Positions 6,546 to 11,249 of a DNA stretch of 11,249 nucleotides are shown piece after piece. The notes beneath the pieces were generated by a model. That model ran no database searches, was not told where the DNA came from, and was given only the letters and a program-made list of their open reading frames with translations. Position 1 is the stretch's first letter; each line of letters starts with the position of its first letter. The stretch comes from Gammaproteobacteria bacterium (GTDB lineage: Bacteria; Pseudomonadota; Gammaproteobacteria; DSM-16500), in the NCBI GenBank assembly GCA_004322325.1, contig SCTP01000241.1, positions 1 through 11,249 of the forward strand. Direction: 5' to 3'. Made by a program: the position numbers and the translations under genes.

Positions 6546-6573
6546 ATTATACGTTACTTTTTTGGACTTGCAA
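6546..6573 (-). promoter_or_regulatory. Predicted sigma-70 promoter for rpsP-rimM-trmD-rplS
   Basis: On the minus strand a perfect TATAAT -10 (6546-6551) lies 16 bases after TTGCAA (6568-6573, four of six matches to the -35 consensus). It sits just behind the ffh stop codon and would give a leader of roughly 24 bases before rpsP. Read-through from ffh is also possible, as no terminator is visible in the 61-base gap. Confidence 0.6.
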
Positions 6574-6576
6574 ACC

Positions 6577-7950
6577 TTAAAACGGCATTCCGCCACCGAG
6601 TCCACCAAAGGGAAGTTTGCCTTGCAGGCCGCGCATGAGTTTCATCATGCCGCCTTTGGCCACTTTCTTCATCATTTTCTGCATTTGGCTAAATTGTTTT
6701 AACAATTGATTGATGGCTTGGATGGAAGTCCCTGATCCCGAGGCAATCCGCTGTTTACGCGAACCTTTGATGATGTCAGGAAAGCGACGTTCTTTCGGTG
6801 TCATGGAATTAATGATAGCTTCAATTTCCACGAGTTTTTTATCATTAAATTGACTTTTTACCTGATCAGGCAATTGTCCCATCCCTGGCAGTTTGCTCAT
6901 GATGCCAGCGATGCCACCCATGTTATGGATTTGCTTGAGCTGGTCGCGAAAATCTTCCAAATCGAACGTTTTGCCTTTCTTGATCTTTTTGACGAGCTTT
7001 TCTGCTTTCGCTTTATCAAGATTGCGTTCAGCTTCTTCGACCAAGGTCAGGATATCGCCCATATCTAAAATGCGGGAGGCGATACGGTCTGGGTAAAACG
7101 GCTCTAACGCATCGATTTTTTCACCGACGCCAATAAATTTGATCGGTTTGCCTGTGACATGACGAATCGAAAGTGCCGCACCGCCACGGGCATCGCCATC
7201 GGCTTTGGTCAGCACGACACCGGTGATAGCGACGGCTTCATTGAACACTTTTGCGGTGGTGACAGCATCTTGACCCATCATGCTATCGACGACCAGCAAG
7301 CATTCAGTGGGCTGAATAGCCGTATGCAATTGCTTGATTTCAGCCATCATTTCTTCATCAATATGCAAGCGGCCGGCGGTATCGATCAATACCACATCGA
7401 TGACTTTATTCTTTGCCGCTTGGATAGCCTGACGCGCTATCTCGACGGGAGATTGAGTGGGGCTGCTGGGGAAAAACTCTACTTCGACTTGTTTAGCCAA
7501 GGTGGCGAGCTGATCGATGGCAGCGGGGCGGTAAATATCGGCGCTGGCTACTAAGACACTTTTCTTTTGGGTGTGTTTCAGCCAACGAGCCAATTTTGCC
7601 AGCGTGGTGGTTTTACCGGATCCTTGCAAACCTGCCATTAATACCACTGCCGGCGGTTGAGCTTTGAGATCAAGCGATTCATTGAACTCGCCCATGAGAG
7701 ACACTAGCTCATCATGAACCAACTTAATTAATACCTGACCGGGGGTTAAGCTTTCCAGCACCTCTTTACCCACGGCTTTTTCCTGGATATGGTCAATAAA
7801 TTCTTTTGCGACGGGTAAGGCGACATCGGCTTCTAATAAAGCGATGCGGACCTCGCGCAAGGCATCTTTGATGTTATTTTCAGTCAGCCGTCCTTGACCA
7901 GTTAAGTCTTTGATAACTTTACTTAAACGTTTAGATAAATCAGTAAACAT
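6577..7950 (-). CDS. ffh: Signal recognition particle GTPase Ffh
   Basis: Ffh binds 4.5S RNA and signal sequences of nascent inner-membrane proteins and delivers them to FtsY. The 457 residues show the N domain (1-90, with [16 protein letters not shown] at 31-46), G1 GLQGSGKTT (107-115), [12 protein letters not shown] (137-148), DTAGR (190-194), [10 protein letters not shown] (248-257) and [12 protein letters not shown] (274-285). The Met-rich M domain follows, with the RNA-binding SGSGTS at about 401-406 and a C-terminal [20 protein letters not shown]. The C-terminal Gly-rich end (GGLGGGMPF) is common. The ribosome-binding site (GGGA before AAAC-ATG) is modest. It is transcribed just upstream of the rpsP operon, as in other gammaproteobacteria, and divergently from the CNNM/CorC gene. 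Confidence 0.98.
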   Translation of the reverse strand: MFTDLSKRLSKVIKDLTGQGRLTENNIKDALREVRIALLEADVALPVAKEFIDHIQEKAVGKEVLESLTPGQVLIKLVHDELVSLMGEFNESLDLKAQPPAVVLMAGLQGSGKTTTLAKLARWLKHTQKKSVLVASADIYRPAAIDQLATLAKQVEVEFFPSSPTQSPVEIARQAIQAAKNKVIDVVLIDTAGRLHIDEEMMAEIKQLHTAIQPTECLLVVDSMMGQDAVTTAKVFNEAVAITGVVLTKADGDARGGAALSIRHVTGKPIKFIGVGEKIDALEPFYPDRIASRILDMGDILTLVEEAERNLDKAKAEKLVKKIKKGKTFDLEDFRDQLKQIHNMGGIAGIMSKLPGMGQLPDQVKSQFNDKKLVEIEAIINSMTPKERRFPDIIKGSRKQRIASGSGTSIQAINQLLKQFSQMQKMMKKVAKGGMMKLMRGLQGKLPFGGLGGGMPF

Positions 7951-7993
7951 GTTTTCCCAACCGTGTTCATTATTAAATAGAAAGATGGGCGAA

Positions 7994-7999
7994 AGTATA
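7994..7999 (-). promoter_or_regulatory. Probable -10 box of the ffh promoter
   Basis: TATACT on the minus strand, about 45 bases before the ffh ATG, gives a leader of about 37 bases. Sequence at the -35 distance is poor (TCGCAA-like), so the assignment is tentative. Confidence 0.35.
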
Positions 8000-8012
8000 C
8001 ATAGAGTTTTGC

Positions 8013-8052
8013 ATCATTGCGAGCAGCGTCATGACATGGCAATCTAGGGGGA
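8013..8052. repeat. Possible dispersed palindromic (REP-like) element
   Basis: The stretch begins TCATTGCGAGCAGCG and ends GACATGGCAATCTAGGGG, with ATTGC (8016-8020) and GCAAT (8038-8042) as inverted ends. Many proteobacterial genomes carry short intergenic repeats built around ATTGCGAG and GCAATC, and this copy fits that general form. It lies wholly in the ffh/CNNM spacer. Only one copy is in the window, so the repeat nature is inference from recognised form, not shown here. Confidence 0.45.
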
Positions 8053-8056
8053 TAGA

Positions 8057-8062
8057 TGAGGA
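8057..8062 (+). promoter_or_regulatory. Shine-Dalgarno supporting a TTG start
   Basis: TGAGGA ends six bases before TTG at 8069. The nearby ATG at 8056 is in another frame and runs into a stop within 14 codons, so this site favours the TTG as the start of the CNNM/CorC gene. Confidence 0.6.
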
Positions 8063-8068
8063 CACCAC

Positions 8069-9328
8069 TTGAGCCAATTGCAAATTATCTTATTTAGCTT
8101 GGTACTAACGCTGCTGATTCTGCTCGCTGCCTTCTTCTCCTGTGCGGAAACCGGGTTGATGGCGGTGAATCGGTATCGTTTGCGGCATAAAGCGCGCTTG
8201 AAGAAGCGTTATGCCATGCGTTTATTGCAGCTACTCAAACGTCCTGACCGTTTATTAGGGGCGATTTTAATTGGCAGCACGTTTACCAACATTTTAGCCT
8301 CTTCGCTGGCGACGTTGTTGGCGTTTCATTTCTTTGGTGATAGCGGCGCGATAGTCGTGGCGGTGGTGCTAGGTTTTATTATTCTTATTTTCGCTGAAAT
8401 TACCCCAAAAACACTGGCGGCGCTTTATCCGGATCAAGTAGCGCGTTGGGTTGTTTATCCTATTTATTTATTATTGAAATTATTTTATCCCTTCGTGTGG
8501 TTAGCCAATATGATTAGTAATGGCTTGCTAAAATTATTTCGAGTGCGGCTGACCACGGAAATGATGGAGCCGCTTTCGCGCGAAGAATTACGTAGCGTGG
8601 TGTACGATACGACGGGGAAAATTTCTCGCCAATATCAAAATATGTTGTTGTCCATTTTGGATTTAAGCAAATTAACTGTCGATGATGTCATGATACCGCG
8701 TCATGATATTACGGGGATTGATATTGAACAGCCATGGGAAAAAACCGTCGAGCAGATTCATTATTGCTATCATGAGTGGGTGCCAATCTATCGTGGTAAT
8801 GTGAATCAAGTGATTGGGGTGTTATCCATTCGAGAAGTATTACGGCCATTGTTGTTACAAAAAATGATGAATAAAGAACTCTTGGAACAATTTGTTCAAG
8901 AACCTTATTTTGTTCCGGAAGGAACCGCATTGAATATTCAATTGGCGTATTTTCAGCAGAGTCATCATAAAATGGCGTTTGTGGTGGATGAATATGGTGA
9001 GATTCAAGGATTGCTGACATTAAATGATATTTTGGAAGAAATTGTTGGTGATTTAACGCCGAGTGTGTCAGGTAGTAAACGTATTGAGCGGCAATCGGAT
9101 GAGAGTTATTTGGTGAATGGAACAGTGACGATACGTGAATTTAATCGTGTGACGGCGTGGGAATTGCCATTGCGGGGGCCGAGGACGATCAATGGGTTGA
9201 TTGTGGAATATCTCGAAACGTTGCCCAAGACAGGGGTGGCAGTGTTGATTGCGGGGCATCCTATTGAAATTATTCAGGTAAAAGAAAATCGCGTGAAGGT
9301 GGCGAGGGTTTTCCCTAAAATTGGGTGA
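8069..9328 (+). CDS. yfjD: CNNM/CBS-pair transporter (YfjD/CorC-HlyC family)
   Basis: The 419-residue protein has a DUF21/CNNM membrane domain (residues 1-160, with FFSCAETGLMAVNRYRL at 22-38 and FAEITPKTLAALYP at 108-121). A CBS pair follows (about 203-262 and 275-330, with VDEYGEIQGLLTLNDILEEI at 307-326), then a C-terminal CorC/HlyC domain (about 342-417, ending VKENRVKVARV). Members are linked to Mg2+ and Co2+ efflux or resistance; the CBS pair binds adenine nucleotides in characterised relatives. The gene is next to ffh, as yfjD is in E. coli, although the intervening ypjD-type gene seen there is absent and the two genes are divergent. The start is a TTG chosen from its Shine-Dalgarno and the short cytoplasm-free N-terminus typical of the family. 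No clear terminator follows. Confidence 0.92.
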   Translation: MSQLQIILFSLVLTLLILLAAFFSCAETGLMAVNRYRLRHKARLKKRYAMRLLQLLKRPDRLLGAILIGSTFTNILASSLATLLAFHFFGDSGAIVVAVVLGFIILIFAEITPKTLAALYPDQVARWVVYPIYLLLKLFYPFVWLANMISNGLLKLFRVRLTTEMMEPLSREELRSVVYDTTGKISRQYQNMLLSILDLSKLTVDDVMIPRHDITGIDIEQPWEKTVEQIHYCYHEWVPIYRGNVNQVIGVLSIREVLRPLLLQKMMNKELLEQFVQEPYFVPEGTALNIQLAYFQQSHHKMAFVVDEYGEIQGLLTLNDILEEIVGDLTPSVSGSKRIERQSDESYLVNGTVTIREFNRVTAWELPLRGPRTINGLIVEYLETLPKTGVAVLIAGHPIEIIQVKENRVKVARVFPKIG

Positions 9329-9383
9329 GTTAATTAAAATCTTCTCAAAATGGACTAGCATTAAAGTAAGGCGAACTAATTTT

Positions 9384-9390
9384 GAGGGGG
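9384..9390 (+). promoter_or_regulatory. Shine-Dalgarno deciding the effector start; part of an inverted repeat
   Basis: GAGGGGG is seven bases before ATG 9398 but only one base before ATG 9392, so 9398 is preferred. The first bases of the site belong to an 8-bp inverted repeat (CTCAAAAT at 9344-9351, ATTTTGAG at 9379-9386), which could fold and partly mask the ribosome-binding site. The stem is AT-rich with a 27-base loop, so stability is uncertain. Confidence 0.5.
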
Positions 9391-9397
9391 TATGATT

Positions 9398-10906
9398 ATG
9401 GCCAGCATTTCAGAAATAATCAGTGGGCTTGCTGCCCAATCAAAAAGCGATAAAAAACGTGGAATAAAAAGAGATTTTAATTATTTTTCCAGTATTCGTG
9501 ACGACGAAAATTTCAATCTCATTATTATGACTGTTCTAGAAGGAACAAAAGAGAATCTGGAAGATTTACTCAGGGTACTTCGGGAAAATTTGACTGAAAA
9601 TGAAGTAAAAGCGCTGTTAGAAGATAAAGAAAGTGAATTGGGACTTTCTGCTTTATTGTGCGCTGTGAATGAAGAGAAAGAAGATATGGTTGAGTTTCTT
9701 CTTGAACAAGGAGCAGATGTAAATGCAAGAGGAAAGACAGGAATAACGGCACTTCAAATTGCTCAAGCCCGAAAAAATGACGATATTGCTGATGCGTTGC
9801 TGAAAGTAATGTTAAAAGGAGAAGAACTACCTAAAAAAATGCATTTTGTATGGCTGGGAGGTCCTATCACAGAACAATATCTTCAATCGATAGGGAAATT
9901 ATCATCATTAGCCACAGCAAATGGATTTGAAGTGAATATATGGGTAGATAATGAGAAAAATATTACTGCACCGTTAGAAAAGATGTTACGTGAAAGAAAT
10001 ATGCCTGATGTGGAAATACCAGCAGAGGTATTTGGTATAAAAGTAAGAAACATTAATGAATTACAAGAGGAAATGAAAAACGATCCTTTTTATCAACAAG
10101 GCAATCGGTTAAAGCAATTTAACTCGTATGTGAATCGAGAAATGATTGGATTTAGAAATCTTGCGAGTGCTTCTGATCTTCTTCGCTATGAAATTTTAAG
10201 ACAAGAGGGGGGATATTATTTTGATTGTGATACTGAATTTCGTCTTACTGGAAAAGAAGATGTGGCACCTGATTCTCCTCCATTAGGAATTGTGACTAAT
10301 ACTGAATTTAGTTTTACAAAAAAGACAGGTAAGATTGAATTAAAAACAGCAACTAATGACATACTGGGAGTAGTACCTCATCATCCTGTGATAGAAAATG
10401 TTATTAATCAATCGATGAAAAATTATCAGGAATTTGATAAAAAATTAACGAAAGATGAAAAAGCTATTTTGGATCAAACTAAAACATTAACAGGGTTTAA
10501 TCCACAAGAGCATAGTACAAAGATGGATGTGAAACGTTATCCTTATGGCAATGAAATAAGTCAAGAGCATATATTATTTAGTGTTGTTCCAAATAAACGG
10601 AACCTTTCGATAACAGCAGCAGGGCCAGCCGCTTTTTTGGAAGTCATGAAAGATTTTTGTAAAAAAAATGTGAGCTCTCTTGAGGTGATGGAAGCATCGA
10701 CTATCAAGCAGGGAAAACAATTTAAAGTAGCAGATATCCGAGTGGTTAGTCATAGTGATAAAACATGGCTTAAAAAGCCTAAAGATACACGTTATTTTGA
10801 TACTTCTTCTTTACCAAAAGGAAAATTATTTCAACCATCCAAAGCAGATAAGAGTGTTAACAACAATAACAATCTCAATGACCCAAATAAGAAAATGCGA
10901 AAATAA
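9398..10906 (+). CDS. Ankyrin-repeat protein with TcdA/TcdB-like glycosyltransferase domain
   Basis: This 502-residue protein is a predicted secreted effector. Two ankyrin-like repeats lie at residues 82-135 (LSALLCAVNEEKEDMVEFLLEQGADVNA, interrupted here as positions 83-110, then TGITALQIAQARKNDDIADALL), a likely host-protein binding module. The glycosyltransferase starts at LPKKMHFVWLGG (144-155), matching the clostridial-toxin F-V-W-I-G-G motif, whose Trp (here 152) contacts UDP-sugar. ASASDLLRYEILRQEGGYYF (256-275) precedes the D-C-D metal site (276-278). Asp260, Arg263, Tyr274, Asp276 and Asp278 keep the spacing of TcdB Asp270, Arg273, Tyr284, Asp286 and Asp288. A late SHSDKTW (451-457) resembles the family's closing H-x-x-x-x-[ST]-W. 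The last 30 residues are polar and Asn/Lys-rich. No N-terminal signal peptide is seen. The gene is more AT-rich than its neighbours, suggesting acquisition. A type IV (Dot/Icm) substrate is plausible but not proven; sugar and target are unknown. Confidence 0.85.
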   Translation: MASISEIISGLAAQSKSDKKRGIKRDFNYFSSIRDDENFNLIIMTVLEGTKENLEDLLRVLRENLTENEVKALLEDKESELGLSALLCAVNEEKEDMVEFLLEQGADVNARGKTGITALQIAQARKNDDIADALLKVMLKGEELPKKMHFVWLGGPITEQYLQSIGKLSSLATANGFEVNIWVDNEKNITAPLEKMLRERNMPDVEIPAEVFGIKVRNINELQEEMKNDPFYQQGNRLKQFNSYVNREMIGFRNLASASDLLRYEILRQEGGYYFDCDTEFRLTGKEDVAPDSPPLGIVTNTEFSFTKKTGKIELKTATNDILGVVPHHPVIENVINQSMKNYQEFDKKLTKDEKAILDQTKTLTGFNPQEHSTKMDVKRYPYGNEISQEHILFSVVPNKRNLSITAAGPAAFLEVMKDFCKKNVSSLEVMEASTIKQGKQFKVADIRVVSHSDKTWLKKPKDTRYFDTSSLPKGKLFQPSKADKSVNNNNNLNDPNKKMRK

Positions 10907-10914
10907 GGGAACGG

Positions 10915-11249
10915 TTACCGAATCACCAACGCCGCCACCACGCGGCGATTTTCTGCCGACAAGGCATTAAACGTCCGGCAAGCCGCTCCTGTATTCATCA
11001 CCTCCACCCCTATCCCCCGATTCACCAACTCACCATAAATCTCCACCGGCAATAAAACATGCGTTTCCCCCGTCCCAATCAGCAAAATATCCGGCTTCAA
11101 CGCGATGACCTCCGCAAACGATTCGCTCGACAATTCCTCTGCCGTCTGAGGCATCCAATTTTCGATCAACTGATCCGGTGTAACAATAATGCTACGGGTT
11201 AAAATCTGCTCATTCACCTGGATCAATCCCGGTTTAAACGCGCGTATTT
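10915..11249 (-). CDS. Mth938-like (DUF498) domain protein, 5' partial
   Basis: The minus-strand frame is open to the window edge. Upstream of a possible TTG start at 11226, the codons IRAFKPG continue a motif typical of the family (I-x-A-[YF]-x-P-G), so the true start is probably beyond the window. The rest shows VNEQILTRSIIVTPDQLIENW (split here at VNEQILTRSI and IVTPDQLIENW), KPDILLIGTGETHVLLP, a GIGVEVMNTGAACRTFNAL and AENRRVVAALVI block. Mth938-like proteins (PF04430; the human NDUFAF3 relative works in complex I assembly) are small alpha/beta proteins of unknown bacterial function. The gene is clearly more GC-rich than the effector it converges on, 8 bases away. Confidence 0.88.
   Translation of the reverse strand, partial: IRAFKPGLIQVNEQILTRSIIVTPDQLIENWMPQTAEELSSESFAEVIALKPDILLIGTGETHVLLPVEIYGELVNRGIGVEVMNTGAACRTFNALSAENRRVVAALVIR
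10930..10953 (+). terminator. Possible terminator of the effector gene inside the DUF498 gene
   Basis: CGCCGC (10930-10935) and GCGGCG (10942-10947) form a perfect 6-bp GC stem with a six-base CACCAC loop, followed by ATTTTCT on the plus strand. It begins 23 bases after the effector stop and lies within the last codons of the convergent gene. The T-run is short, so efficiency is uncertain. Confidence 0.45.

Noticed and set aside
6516..6608. Longer S16 reading frame starting inside ffh
   Set aside because: S16 proteins start at [14 protein letters not shown] sequence; the Shine-Dalgarno and the promoter both lie in this stretch, so it is leader DNA.
7159..7554. 131-codon plus-strand open frame opposite ffh, and similar long frames opposite trmD and the CNNM gene
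   Set aside because: They are antisense shadows of strongly conserved genes, with no ribosome-binding site and no recognisable protein features.
9330..9367. TTAA-containing motifs before the effector gene, considered as a PmrA box of the kind that controls Legionella/Coxiella effectors
   Set aside because: The TTAA units (9330, 9334, 9361) are not at the direct-repeat spacing of a PmrA box, and the rest of the motif does not match.
1..11249. CRISPR arrays, tRNA or rRNA genes, insertion sequences and integrase or attachment sites
   Set aside because: No regularly spaced repeats, cloverleaf-like sequence, transposase or integrase was seen on reading both strands.

Overview
The window looks like a piece of a gammaproteobacterial chromosome, most likely from the Legionellales (Legionella/Coxiella/Rickettsiella/Aquicella-like relatives). 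The reasons are the gammaproteobacterial order ffh, rpsP-rimM-trmD-rplS and a YfjD-type CNNM/CBS protein, a moderately AT-rich composition, and a predicted ankyrin-glycosyltransferase effector of the kind found in host-associated members of that order. The taxonomic placement is inference from gene content; no database search was possible.

Layout. Positions 1-1677 (+) hold a short operon: a phage-repressor-like HTH/S24 regulator whose 5' end lies outside the window, a 99-residue protein I do not recognise, and a VUT/YhhQ-type queuosine-precursor transporter overlapping it by 8 bases. A convergent membrane-anchored glycine-zipper protein (1752-2348, -) follows. Then comes queC (2493-3167, +), the preQ0 synthase of queuosine biosynthesis, so the left part holds one import gene and one synthesis gene for the same tRNA modification. 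Directly after queC, on the minus strand, is a decayed toxin-antitoxin locus: a RelB/DinJ-like antitoxin with a good promoter and an overlapping palindromic operator, fused out of frame to the last third or so of a YafQ/RelE-type toxin (3169-3506). A DUF155/RMD1-family membrane protein (3607-4437, +) follows.

The centre (4491-7950, -) is core translation machinery: ffh (SRP GTPase), then rpsP-rimM-trmD-rplS, with a recognisable promoter in the ffh-rpsP gap and a strong bidirectional terminator after rplS. A CNNM/CorC-family transporter runs divergently from ffh (8069-9328, +). The spacer between them carries what looks like a dispersed palindromic repeat.

The right end holds the most striking accessory gene (9398-10906, +): two ankyrin-like repeats followed by a glycosyltransferase domain with the key motifs of the large clostridial toxins (TcdA/TcdB type). 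It is AT-rich compared with its neighbours and is a strong candidate for a secreted host-modifying effector. It converges, 8 bases apart, on a Mth938-like (DUF498) gene that runs off the right edge; a likely terminator for the effector lies inside that gene's 3' end.

The clearest unusual points are the ankyrin-GT toxin-like protein, the deletion-fused antitoxin/toxin remnant with its operator still present, and an S24 regulator whose catalytic serine is replaced by aspartate in an operon with a nucleobase transporter.
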